DNA from: CBDDEH01 sp965226865
Lineage (GTDB): Bacteria > Chloroflexota > Dehalococcoidia > Lucifugimonadales > JAGWBF01
Length of the DNA: 64,000 nucleotides
Reading direction: 5' to 3'
Assembly: GCA_965226865.1 (NCBI GenBank)
Contig: CBDDEH010000003.1
Location: forward strand, 744,001 to 808,000
In this document: positions 27,024 to 35,215 of the stretch, piece by piece
How positions within the stretch are numbered: the first letter of the stretch is position 1
Layout: each line of letters starts with the position of its first letter
The notes under the pieces: generated by a model
What the model was told of the DNA's origin: nothing
What the model saw: only the letters and a program-made list of their open reading frames with translations
Databases searched by the model: none
Program-made: the position numbers and the translations under genes

Positions 27024-28534
27024 CTCACTCCGGACTTGCAGACCCCTGCTCCTGACCTGACCCCGCCCGGTTCCCAATTCAGTCCTTTCTCATCGTGCCG
27101 GTGGTACACGATTCCTCCGCCGCAGTGGTCCACCTTCTCGCCGCCCTTGACAGACGAAGACTGCATTAACCCTAGAGGATCTGTCCGACCGCATCCACCG
27201 CGTGCTGGAAGAGCATTTCGAACTCACCCTGCAGGACGACCTCACGGAGCAAAATAGGCAAGGCTCGGACGACGCTGAAACCGTTATAGAAAATGTTGCT
27301 GGCATTGAACAATGTATCGCGGCAGACGTGAGGGAGCTTTTGTTCAACAGGTTTGCTCAGGCGGTAGACGTCGTGGAAGGCGAGGAAAACCCCTACAGCG
27401 ATGGGATGTTGTATGTAGAACCTGAGGTTGACACCTCAGGCCTCCGTTCAGCTTGGTGGGACTTCAAGGAAGAAATCCGTTCCCGTGCCCGGTTTTTCGG
27501 GGCCACCTCTGCAGCCATATTAGACAGGAGTTTCGAAAACCTGGCTTCCCTCGGAACCGTTTCGGGCAAACCAGTTGTTCGTGAAATACAGCCGGGCGAC
27601 AGGGATAGCTCTTTCTGGCGAGCTCGGACAGCCCATTCGGAGCCGGAAATTGAGTCCGTACTCGAAACCTTGCGTAGTCAACTCGGTTCTCCCCCTTCGG
27701 ACAAGGCTACCGCTGGGCGAATGAACGCTGAGGGTATTCCGGTCTTCTACGGTGCCTTAGAAGAAGAAACATGCGTGTCAGAGGTTCGTGCCCCTGTGGG
27801 GAGCTTTGTGGTCCTTGTGAAGTTCGACCTGTTGAGCCCGATCCGCGTCCTCGATCTTAATGCGCTTTCGATCGTGTATTCCGACTTCAGTCACTTTGAC
27901 CCCAATTACATTGAAAAACGAGGCCGAGAGAGGTTCCTAAAGGAATTGGTTGGAGAAATGAGCAGGCCTGTCATGCCACATGAGGAGGCTCGAGAATATA
28001 TCGCAACCCAGATGGTGTCCGAGTATTTGGCCAACCGGGTCGAACCTCGCCTCCATGGGATCATCTTCAGTTCTGCCCAGACCGGAGGGGCGGACACAAC
28101 ATAGTACTGTTTAACGGTGCCCATAGTGTTGAGGCTGATGGACCCGTTCCCGGACTTCGAGTCAGGATACCGCCACGGCCGGGTATTCCACAGCCAGGAA
28201 CCGAATCGAACAAGGAGTCACTCATCCAAACTGAACCCCAGAGAACAACTACGGAAACTGAACCGAGTGTTGAATATCCTGCGACCGTTGACCCAGAAAC
28301 CCAAGGCAATCACGGGGACAGCATACTTAGACTCGACCCGCAAAGTCTGAAGGTTCTCAGAATTTCTGGGGTCAAGTATGAATCCAAGCCCCTTCCCTTA
28401 AACCGTGATCACCATGTGTCGGGTGGCACCATAAGGTTTCATTTTGATGTGCCGACTCCCAAGGTTACCGTCTTTCGCAGGAATCAGAACCAGGATCAGG
28501 AAACGGGGCAGGAGCCGGTTGAGGTCACCCGGAA

Positions 28535-28600
28535 AGTCAGACAAGTAGCTAACGGAGAGTCGCGCTCCTGAACCAATGGCAACTGTTGCTGTCGGGAGGA
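28535..28600 (+). repeat. Degenerate IS3-type terminus
   Basis: About 35 nt here (TCAGACAAGTAGCTAACGG, GAGAGTC, CGCTCCTGAA) match the left terminal region of the IS3 element at 31554 (TCGGACAGGTGGCTAAGAG and following) at roughly 80%. The HEPN/RES reading frame runs into it, so its last ~15 residues are IS-derived. Confidence 0.45.
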
Positions 28601-29141
28601 ACTGGGAAATGTCGAAAGGACGAAGGAAGCACACCTCGGCTTTCAACTACGTACTGGCTTCAAGTCCACCGCCCACGAATACCTGAATATTTCGTGTCAC
28701 AATACTGGAATCGAGAGGCCTGGGTGCGATGACAGAGACTACCCAGCCACATCTCAAAGATGGTGGTATCTACCATCCACTTAGGCCACCACCGTGGATG
28801 GTAGATACCACCATCTTTGAGATGTGGCTGGGGTCTCTGTGGTCCTTGGCACAGCGGTCCTCCCGGGGAGTTCGAGCCTCTTCAGGTGGGCCTTTCTTCA
28901 CGATAGACAGAACCGTCTTCGAGAATGTGGCTGAGTCTGGCCCGCCCGCCAAAGCCTCTTGCTGCGCTACCACAATAGGGGAGGCAGGGCACCCGGTCAG
29001 ACACTGCTAGAACCGACCTTTGTTGGGGTAAAGCATCCTGGTAACTACGTAGACTTAGAAACTGTCCGGTTCATGCGTATGTAACCACCACCGTCGGCTC
29101 CAATGCGTAGAATTGTACCTTTGTACTAACCTCGGTCATGC
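28572..29141. other. Gene-free interval with a long hairpin
   Basis: No supported gene. It holds the tail of an old IS terminus, the 39-bp inverted repeat at 28742-28832, and unclassified sequence. Open frames here are shadows of the hairpin or lack any coding signal I can support. Confidence 0.55.
28742..28832. repeat. Long perfect inverted repeat, copy R2 of dispersed hairpin
   Basis: Two 39-nt arms (28742-28780 and 28794-28832) are exact reverse complements around a 13-nt loop TTAGGCCACCACC. Each arm includes CCACATCTCAAAGATGG, which is itself a small hairpin. Single arms of the same type occur at 7800 and 38649. The structure looks like a MITE, or two transposon ends brought together. 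Confidence 0.75.
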
Positions 29142-30464
29142 CTATGTCCTCAAGAGTTCCCCGATAGTCTCAGCGTACCAGGCGATACCGAAGCCATAAT
29201 CCAAGTCTTCGAACGCGCCGGAGAATATCCCCAGGAGTGCAAATGCCTTTTCACCGTCCTTGACTACGAAGAGTTGTCCCTTCTCTACGACTACATCAAT
29301 TGGCTTCGAGATGACGACGCTCCCAGACGATCCGGGGAACAACTTGGCATCGATAAGGAAGCACGGATCGCCCCGAAATTCGGCGCCCCACTTGGATGCG
29401 ACGATACCCGACTTAACTATTGGAAACAGGTTCACATCGTCGTAGTACCCCTTGGGATAGCCTACTACCATCACGTCGCTGGAAGCTTCTATCTGAAGCT
29501 TCTGGTTGTTTCGCATAAGCAGATCGCGGGAGAGGCAGAACGGAGAGTTGTAGGTAAACCGGTCCTTGTTGGATTCTATCTCTTGCGTGAGCAGCACCGA
29601 CATATCGATTGCGGCCACGTCCACGTGTTCGTCAGGGTGAAGTCTTACCCGCTCCTTGATATCGTCGCTGGAGAGGACAACGGGAGCCCACTCCAGTCGT
29701 CCAAGGGCATCCCGCCTCTGTAGGTGGACCGAGATCGCGGATGGGCGCGTCTCGACGCCGTTCACTTTTGGCATGACGACGTGTCTGTTGGTTATCACCC
29801 AAAGATCTATCTGCACCCATTGGTATTGTGGTCCGCCGGGCTCTGCTGGATCCGACGCACTATAGAAAAACCCTGTTCCTTGAAAGACCTCCCCCTGTGG
29901 GGTCGTCGTTCTTATCAGGGTAGTCATGCGGTTTAGCTTCGAGTCGAAGTCCTCTTTGTTGGTTCCGCCGGGCGATTTCCGTCCTCGAACGCCGGCCCCG
30001 CCCCATCCATCGTTGCCAAGTCCCTCCAGTGCCCGGCGCATACTGAGACGCCGGGTATTCTGAGATCTGCTCGCCCGCTTGTCCGTCTCCTCAAGTAGGC
30101 CGAAGTCTGAACAATATGCGGAGTCAAGTCTACCCCTCGCTCCGAAACAGTCGCACTCGTCTGACAGGGTCTCGCACCACGGATACGGACCTTCGGCAAG
30201 CCGAAACTCCTGGTCATCCCAGCCGGTTGGGAGGCGGTCCTTGATGGCCTCCCAATTGAAGATGTGGTCAGAGCATTCGGAAAGTTTGCGGGACACGCGA
30301 AAGGAAAACGAGACAAAGCGGAGATCGGGTCGAAGAGGGTTGGGATCGTTGCCGCCAAAGCGATATTCGAGGAACGCCGTTGCCTGCTCCTCCGATTCAC
30401 ATGAGGCCTGGATTTTTAGCCACATCTGAGGGCTTTCAAACACTATTTCGTAGAGATGATACAT
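29142..30464 (-). CDS. Trypsin-like serine protease with novel N-terminal domain
   Basis: 440 aa from the ATG at 30464, preferred over a longer in-frame start at 30557 because it begins a structured segment (MYHLYEIVFESPQMWLKIQ). The C-terminal ~250 residues are trypsin-like: TGFFY, WVITNRHVVMP (His228), HVDVAAIDMS (Asp282) and LFPGSSGSVVI (Ser380) give a complete triad. The first ~150 residues contain six cysteines (CETLSDECDCFGARG) and no family I know. It is the last gene of a minus-strand operon with a membrane protein. Proteases of this kind appear in several bacterial defence loci; a role here is inference. Confidence 0.75.
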   Translation of the reverse strand: MYHLYEIVFESPQMWLKIQASCESEEQATAFLEYRFGGNDPNPLRPDLRFVSFSFRVSRKLSECSDHIFNWEAIKDRLPTGWDDQEFRLAEGPYPWCETLSDECDCFGARGRLDSAYCSDFGLLEETDKRASRSQNTRRLSMRRALEGLGNDGWGGAGVRGRKSPGGTNKEDFDSKLNRMTTLIRTTTPQGEVFQGTGFFYSASDPAEPGGPQYQWVQIDLWVITNRHVVMPKVNGVETRPSAISVHLQRRDALGRLEWAPVVLSSDDIKERVRLHPDEHVDVAAIDMSVLLTQEIESNKDRFTYNSPFCLSRDLLMRNNQKLQIEASSDVMVVGYPKGYYDDVNLFPIVKSGIVASKWGAEFRGDPCFLIDAKLFPGSSGSVVISKPIDVVVEKGQLFVVKDGEKAFALLGIFSGAFEDLDYGFGIAWYAETIGELLRT

Positions 30465-30656
30465 AATTGGCACCTGTCCATTGATCCATTCCAGGGTATA
30501 GGCTTGACACCATGATCGGCGGTGCCGAGGGATGTGCAGGTCCGGCAGTCGCCCCAATCATGGCCTCTTCAACCACCGCAAGGGTTGAAGGTCAACCGCC
30601 AGTCTACGCGCTGTTCATCCAAAGCAAATCGTCCCAGCCAGCGAGTTCGCCGGCCA

Positions 30657-31268
30657 TTATGAACCCCACGCTACCAAAACGAAAGCCGCTACTCCCGCGA
30701 AGGTGAACCTTTCTCTCCGCGTTCCAGACACCCATCGCTGCTTCATGTCCTTGTAGGCCTCAAACGCCCATCGAACCATCATGATGAAGAAAATGAGCAT
30801 CATTGGAGTAAATACAACTAGGAAGATGTTCGCAAACTCTTCCTGCGAGACCACCCCAGCTAACCGTCCTCGGGGAATCACCAACATCAATGCCATCATT
30901 GGCAACATCGTGGCCACGAAATATGTCCCAGCTATGACTGGGAGCAGGTCCCACTTGCTTGTGGGCCAACTTCGGATGTTTTCCATAAGGTCATTCCGTA
31001 GGTTCTTTGTCGTGAGATGCTTCCATCCATTCGCCAACAGCTGCCCAATTGCAGCAACAAGGCCTAGCAGGAACAGTACGGCGAACGCGGTAGCGAATAT
31101 ACTGTACAGAGTGAAAGGAACCTTTGGTAGGAAAGGTATGGCCGGTGTGATCAAGTGCTCATACACCGCATTCCCTGCGACCGAACCGATAACGGGCAGT
31201 CCAAAAAACAGCAGCACGTACTTGATTCTTGGTCGTTTACTCAATCCCATCTCCGGCACCTCCTTCAT
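30657..31268 (-). CDS. Four-helix membrane protein upstream of the protease
   Basis: 203 aa with four or five membrane segments: YVLLFFGLPVIGSVAGNAVY, SIFATAFAVLFLLGLVAAIG, VIAGTYFVATMLPMMALMLV, IFLVVFTPMMLIFFIMMV, and a C-terminal FAGVAAFVLVAW. A charged loop (KHLTTKNLRNDLMENIRSWP) separates the pairs. No family is recognised. Its ATG overlaps the stop of the gene before it (4 nt), and the protease follows 190 bp later, so the three probably form one transcript. Confidence 0.6.
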   Translation of the reverse strand: MKEVPEMGLSKRPRIKYVLLFFGLPVIGSVAGNAVYEHLITPAIPFLPKVPFTLYSIFATAFAVLFLLGLVAAIGQLLANGWKHLTTKNLRNDLMENIRSWPTSKWDLLPVIAGTYFVATMLPMMALMLVIPRGRLAGVVSQEEFANIFLVVFTPMMLIFFIMMVRWAFEAYKDMKQRWVSGTRRERFTFAGVAAFVLVAWGS

Positions 31269-31553
31269 TCGACGTTGAGCACAATCGACTTGCCGGGCGT
31301 GTTGGCCTGACCAGCCACCGGCAGCGGTTCGGCCGCTTTGCCGTTCGAGCCTGACTCAAAGGCATTTCCTCTGCCACTGTTCCGAACCTTGTCGACTGCC
31401 ATTGCGACTTGGCTCATCAAGTCCAGGATAATGGGATCGTCAGGGCTGACGTGTGGGTTGAGAGGCTTCAGACTCATCTCAACGTGGACTTCCTCCGACC
31501 CGACCGGGACGACGAATCGTCCCGTCCCGTCCTTCGCACTGCTAATGGTGAGG
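31265..31553 (-). pseudogene. 5'-truncated gene upstream of membrane protein
   Basis: The frame is open from the IS3 terminus at 31554: HLTISSAKDGTGRFVVPVGS, EEVHVEMSLKPLNPHVSPDD, PIILDLMSQVAMAVDKV, ending SIVLNVE. The first part looks beta-stranded. An internal ATG could give 70 aa, but the preceding residues read as coding, so the insertion probably removed the true N-terminus. Its stop overlaps the membrane-protein start. Confidence 0.6.
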
Positions 31554-31627
31554 TGGACCCCAAAATTCGGACAGGTGGCTAAGAGAGAGTCCCGCTCCTA
31601 AAATAGGACGGAAACAAGGAGCAGGAC

Positions 31628-31939
31628 ATGAAGCAAACACGTAAGAAGCACAGCCCAGTCTTCAAGGCCAAAGTGGCTTTGGCCGCGCTCCAAGGGGAGC
31701 ACACCATTGCAGAGCTGGCCAGCCGGTTTGAAGTCCACCCGAGCCAGATCCATGCCTGGAAGAAGGCCTTGACTCAGGGGGCGCCGCACCTCTTTGAAAA
31801 TGGTGCTGGACGCCAGGAGAAGGACCAAGAGGTCCTCACTGCCCAGCTCTACCAACAGATTGGGCAGCTCAAGGTGGAACGGGATTTTTGTCACGGAGCT
31901 TCGGGTTGTGAGCCGGTCCCAACGCCGGGCCATGATTGA
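31628..31939 (+). CDS. IS3-family transposase OrfA
   Basis: 103 aa. It has the HTH RKKHSPVFKAKVALAALQGE followed by TIAELASRFEVHPSQIHAWK, and a coiled region EKDQEVLTAQLYQQIGQLKV. The last ~15 residues (HGASGCEPVPTPGHD) are out-of-family and follow the expected point for a -1 shift into OrfB. AAGGAGCAGGAC precedes the ATG. Confidence 0.85.
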   Translation: MKQTRKKHSPVFKAKVALAALQGEHTIAELASRFEVHPSQIHAWKKALTQGAPHLFENGAGRQEKDQEVLTAQLYQQIGQLKVERDFCHGASGCEPVPTPGHD

Positions 31940-32843
31940 CCGAGAAGAACCGAAGCTGTCTCTGGTGCGCCAGTGCGCCTTGCTGGGTATCAGCCGCTCC
32001 GCGTTGTACTACCTGCCAACCGAGGCCGGCGCCGAGGACTTGGAGTTGATGGCCCTCATAGACCAACAGTACCTGAAGACACCTTTCTACGGCTCCAGAA
32101 GGATGACTGCCTGGCTCAGAAATCACGGACACCAGGTCAACCGCAAGCGGGTCCGCCGGCTGATGCAGCTGATAGGCCTGGAGGCCATCTACCGGCGTCC
32201 CAACACCAGCAAGCCAAACCCAGGGCATAAGGTCTATCCGTACTTGCTCAGGGGGCTGGAGATCAACCGGGTCAACCAGGTGTGGGCCACCGACATCACC
32301 TACATACCCATGGCTCGGGGTTTCCTCTACTTGGTGGCCATCATGGACTGGCACAGCCGCTACGTGCTGGCCTGGCGGCTGTCCAACACCCTGGAGGTAG
32401 ACTTCTGTGTTGCGGCTCTGGAAGAGGCCTTGAGCAAGGGTCGGCCACAGATCTTCAACACCGACCAGGGCAGCCAGTTCACCAGCGAGGCCTTCACCAG
32501 CATGCTGCTGGCGCAAGGCGTTCAAGTGAGCATGGACGGCAGGGGCCGGTGCATGGACAACGTCTTCGTGGAACGGCTGTGGCGCAGCATCAAGTACGAG
32601 GAGGTGTACCTGAAGGCATACCAAAATGGGACTGAGGCCAGAAAGGGGATTGGGGCTTATCTGGCCTTCTACAACCAAGAGCGGCCCCATCAAGCCCTGG
32701 GCTATCGGTCACCGGGTCAGGTGTTCCATGCAGTGAGCCCACAAAGGTGTTTACTGGAACTTCCACGAGCCTTACCATCGGATGAAGGTTTACGAGACAC
32801 CCCAGCGGTAGACTCTCTTATTTTAGCCTCACCGCTGTCCTGA
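31932..32843 (+). CDS. IS3-family transposase OrfB (DDE integrase)
   Basis: About 303 aa. HTH-21: LVRQCALLGISRSALYYLPT. DDE core: NQVWATDITYIPMARGFLYL, FNTDQGSQFTSEAFTSML, DNVFVERLWRSIKYEEVYLK. The end is FYNQERPHQALGYRSPGQVF. The frame is open upstream to 31794, consistent with production as an OrfA-OrfB fusion by frameshift. It appears functional. Confidence 0.88.
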   Translation: MIDREEPKLSLVRQCALLGISRSALYYLPTEAGAEDLELMALIDQQYLKTPFYGSRRMTAWLRNHGHQVNRKRVRRLMQLIGLEAIYRRPNTSKPNPGHKVYPYLLRGLEINRVNQVWATDITYIPMARGFLYLVAIMDWHSRYVLAWRLSNTLEVDFCVAALEEALSKGRPQIFNTDQGSQFTSEAFTSMLLAQGVQVSMDGRGRCMDNVFVERLWRSIKYEEVYLKAYQNGTEARKGIGAYLAFYNQERPHQALGYRSPGQVFHAVSPQRCLLELPRALPSDEGLRDTPAVDSLILASPLS

Positions 32844-32892
32844 TGATGGGGTCCACTTGACCCAGAGGAGGGAAATAGATATCCTCTCTAGT

Positions 32893-33909
32893 ATGAGAAG
32901 TTTTCTAACAAGCTGGTATTTTCTTGTCCCAACAATGGCGGGGCTTGGTATAGCAGTAGGTGCCCTTGTATTCGCCTATGTGGCCCCCGGAAAGCCGAAT
33001 ATTGGCGTTATCGACGTGCCATTTACAGTCATCAACGATGACAGCTCGTATGCAATTAGCCAGTTCTTGGACTACGCCCGCCGTGACGACTCCATCAAAG
33101 CCGTAGTGATCAAGCTGACCAGTCCCGGTGGAGCTGCCGCAGCCAGCGAGCGTCTGTACATAGAGACCCGCAGGCTCCGTGAGGAAAAGCCGGTTGTACT
33201 GGTTATGGGTGGCCTGGTTGCCAGCGGCGGATACATGATGTCAATGGGAGCCTCACATACGTACGCTCAGACATCTTCGCTCGTGGGAAACGTGGGAGTG
33301 ATTTCCGTCGCTGGCCCATTGATCCCGACACTGCCCGACGAATCCGTTGCCTTCAGCAGCCCCAATAAGCTGGATGGGGGCAGCAGGAGAGAGTGGGACG
33401 CGGAGCTGGATATGCTGAATTCAGCCTTTGTCCAAATGGTTGTTAGCGAGCGAGGGGACAAGCTGCGCATATCCGGGGATGAGATAAGAGAGGGACGCCT
33501 TTATTCAGGTATGGTCGCAGTGAGGCTGGGACTAGCTGACGAGCTGGGAAGCGAAACGGACGCCATCCGGAAAGCCGCAGACTTGGCGAAAATCTCCAAC
33601 TACGGTCTTGTAGACGTAAACCTGGAAGTACTTCGAGAGTTTGTCCAGAGCCTCGATTTCATTCTGTCTGCGGAAGGTGGGAATATCGGCCTCGCGGAGC
33701 GTCTGTCCTTCCCCCCTAGTCCCCACGACGACGGGGAAATCCTGCCCTCAGTGGGCGAGTCCGAAAGCGGCATAACAGGACTACAGTCCCTGCGAGCTTC
33801 AATACTCAACTGGGGCCTCGGGACTGATGAGGAGGACCCCCTCCCGGGATTCCCCCTCGACATACATCGCCCGAACATCTATTACATATACTCAGGATAT
33901 GCCCCCTAA
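32893..33909 (+). CDS. S49-family (SppA-like) membrane peptidase
   Basis: 338 aa. The ATG at 32893 is preferred, since the longer frame from 32857 begins at the IS boundary. An N-terminal membrane anchor (FLVPTMAGLGIAVGALVFAY) leads into the S49 fold: IGVIDVPFTVIND, AVVIKLTSPGGAAAASERLY, VLVMGGLVASGGYMMSMGAS (catalytic Ser in ASGGY), GNVGVISV. S49 enzymes use a Ser/Lys dyad to degrade membrane or signal peptides. Its stop overlaps the start of the next gene, the first link of a three-gene operon. The promoter may have been replaced by the adjacent IS3 element. Confidence 0.85.
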   Translation: MRSFLTSWYFLVPTMAGLGIAVGALVFAYVAPGKPNIGVIDVPFTVINDDSSYAISQFLDYARRDDSIKAVVIKLTSPGGAAAASERLYIETRRLREEKPVVLVMGGLVASGGYMMSMGASHTYAQTSSLVGNVGVISVAGPLIPTLPDESVAFSSPNKLDGGSRREWDAELDMLNSAFVQMVVSERGDKLRISGDEIREGRLYSGMVAVRLGLADELGSETDAIRKAADLAKISNYGLVDVNLEVLREFVQSLDFILSAEGGNIGLAERLSFPPSPHDDGEILPSVGESESGITGLQSLRASILNWGLGTDEEDPLPGFPLDIHRPNIYYIYSGYAP

Positions 33910-35215
33910 ATTACTTGCATTAGCCCTGCTGCCCATTTTCGCGGTCGCTACTTTCGCGGCTGGGCATTTCTTCTTTTACCAGGGAAGCTATGACCCACCG
34001 CCTTCAGTTAATATTCCTTTTGAACAAATAACTTCCCCCGCAGTGGCCCCGGTTGCTGCCACTGCTTCGAGTGTGACCCAGGTCCAGGAAGGGTTGGTAT
34101 TGGTGGACGATCTACACCTCAACTCATTTACGGAAAGCGAAATCTCTACCCTCATCTCTATGGTGGCCAACCGGGGTTATGACATCGAAGTCATTGAAAG
34201 TTCTAGTACCGTGGATGGACAGACCATGCTGCAAATGCTGGAGCAGAGACTTAGGCGTGCTACTAGCTTCGCGGTCATGCTTCCCCGGACTTCATACTCC
34301 GAAGAGGAAATCAACCTCGTGCAGCAGTTCGTTGATAAAGGCGGGAAACTGCTCCTGGTCTCGGACCCGACCCGGCCCAACAGGATTAACGCCTTGGCCA
34401 AGAGATTCGGGGTAGAGTTCCAGCCAGATTACCTGTACAACACCGTGGAATATGACCTGAACTTCCGGCACATCTTTGTCAGGGACTTCCAGCCCGCCCC
34501 CCTCACAAGCGGCTTGGATTCCATTGTCTTGTATGTCGCCGGGTCAATCCGGTCTTCCGGTCCCGGGATAGCCGTCTCTGATACAAATACCAAGTCTTCG
34601 CTGGGGGAAACCGCAGAAAGCTTTTATCCCATTGCTTTGGGCAGCACAAGTAATGTCCTGGCCATAGCAGACTTCACGTTTGTAGTACCTCCTTATAATT
34701 CCCTGCTGAGCAATAACCGGTTGTTGTCCAACGTGACGGACTACCTGACGGACGGCCAGCGGGAATTCGACTTGGCCGACTTTCCTTATTTCTACGAACC
34801 CAGCCTTGAAGACAGTATCGACATAGTGCTTGGACAGCCGTCCCTCTGGAATATCGGTCTGGAGATGAGGACGGGCCTTTCCGACTATGGGTTGTCCTCC
34901 CGGATCTCAGGAGAGGAAGACCTGAGCCGGAATATGGTCTTCCTGGGCCTGTACGAAGACTCCCGCGCGGTGAGTCAATACCTCCAAGCCGCCGGAATAA
35001 GCGCTGACGATGTCCTCAGCCTGCCCTTTGCCCCGGAACTCGACCGTGAAGACACATCGATTACCCTTCTACACAGGGACCGAGACCGGTATGTACTTGT
35101 AGTCCTAGCGGATAAACCCGCAGTGTTGAGCGAGGCCCTGGGCAGCTTGTTCAGCGGTACATTCAGAAGCCAACTAGTAAACGATTACTTGGGGTTGAGT
35201 AAAGCCGATGAATAA
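33899..35215 (+). CDS. DUF4350/GATase-like exported protein
   Basis: 438 aa. The start ATG at 33899 overlaps the S49 stop. A signal anchor (KLLALALLPIFAVATFAAGH) is followed by an external domain with GLVLVDDLHLNSFTESEIS, TSFAVMLPRTSYSEEEINLV and GGKLLLVSDPTRPNRINAL, the pattern of glutamine-amidotransferase-like (DUF4350 / ABC-type uncharacterised) domains that bind ligands without catalysis. FGVEFQPDYLYN and the later VVPPYNSLLSNNRLLSNVTD extend it. No catalytic residue can be named. The stop overlaps the lipoprotein start by 8 nt. Confidence 0.6.
   Translation: MPPKLLALALLPIFAVATFAAGHFFFYQGSYDPPPSVNIPFEQITSPAVAPVAATASSVTQVQEGLVLVDDLHLNSFTESEISTLISMVANRGYDIEVIESSSTVDGQTMLQMLEQRLRRATSFAVMLPRTSYSEEEINLVQQFVDKGGKLLLVSDPTRPNRINALAKRFGVEFQPDYLYNTVEYDLNFRHIFVRDFQPAPLTSGLDSIVLYVAGSIRSSGPGIAVSDTNTKSSLGETAESFYPIALGSTSNVLAIADFTFVVPPYNSLLSNNRLLSNVTDYLTDGQREFDLADFPYFYEPSLEDSIDIVLGQPSLWNIGLEMRTGLSDYGLSSRISGEEDLSRNMVFLGLYEDSRAVSQYLQAAGISADDVLSLPFAPELDREDTSITLLHRDRDRYVLVVLADKPAVLSEALGSLFSGTFRSQLVNDYLGLSKADE

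Larger units (their letters stand above)
24622..27152 (+). mobile_element. IS21-family insertion sequence, 2.5 kb
   Basis: Its ends are TGTAAAAGGCGGAGG on the left and, on the minus strand from 27152, TGTCAAGGGCGGCGAG; both arms go on to share GTGGACCACT. The 6-bp GACGAA is repeated directly outside both ends (24616-24621 and 27153-27158), a clean target duplication. It carries istA (broken) and istB (intact) in the standard order. Confidence 0.92.
24479..28571 (+). pseudogene. HEPN/RES-domain toxin-like protein split by IS21
   Basis: The 5' part (24479-24621) encodes PTTTGDSALKPGEPRYVCHT and a zinc knuckle (CHTCIGD, CTYCHG). After removal of the IS21 element and one copy of its 6-bp duplication, the frame continues exactly into TALTLEDLSDRIHRVLEEHF, the N-terminal HEPN-type helix bundle, and then the RES domain (SFWRARTAHSEPE, IPVFYGALEEETCVSEVRAP). 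A G-run at 28087-28090 shifts the frame; past it the protein resumes as GHNIVLFNGAHSVEADGPVP to a stop at 28571. RES domains are NAD-consuming toxins; HEPN/RES fusions are a known but little-studied form. Confidence 0.8.
31554..32855 (+). mobile_element. IS3-family element (IS51/IS150-like), complete ends
   Basis: The left end is TGGACCCCAAAATTCGG and the right end is the inverted TGGACCCCATCATCAGG, giving 1302 bp. It carries orfA and orfB in order. The flanks (AGG on the left, CTT on the right) are not duplicated, so it may have arisen by recombination between copies or with an adjacent deletion. Confidence 0.85.

Noticed and set aside
33827..33898. Longer N-terminus for the DUF4350-like protein
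   Set aside because: It would lie inside the S49 gene and precede the signal anchor with charged residues; the ATG at 33899 gives a proper signal sequence.
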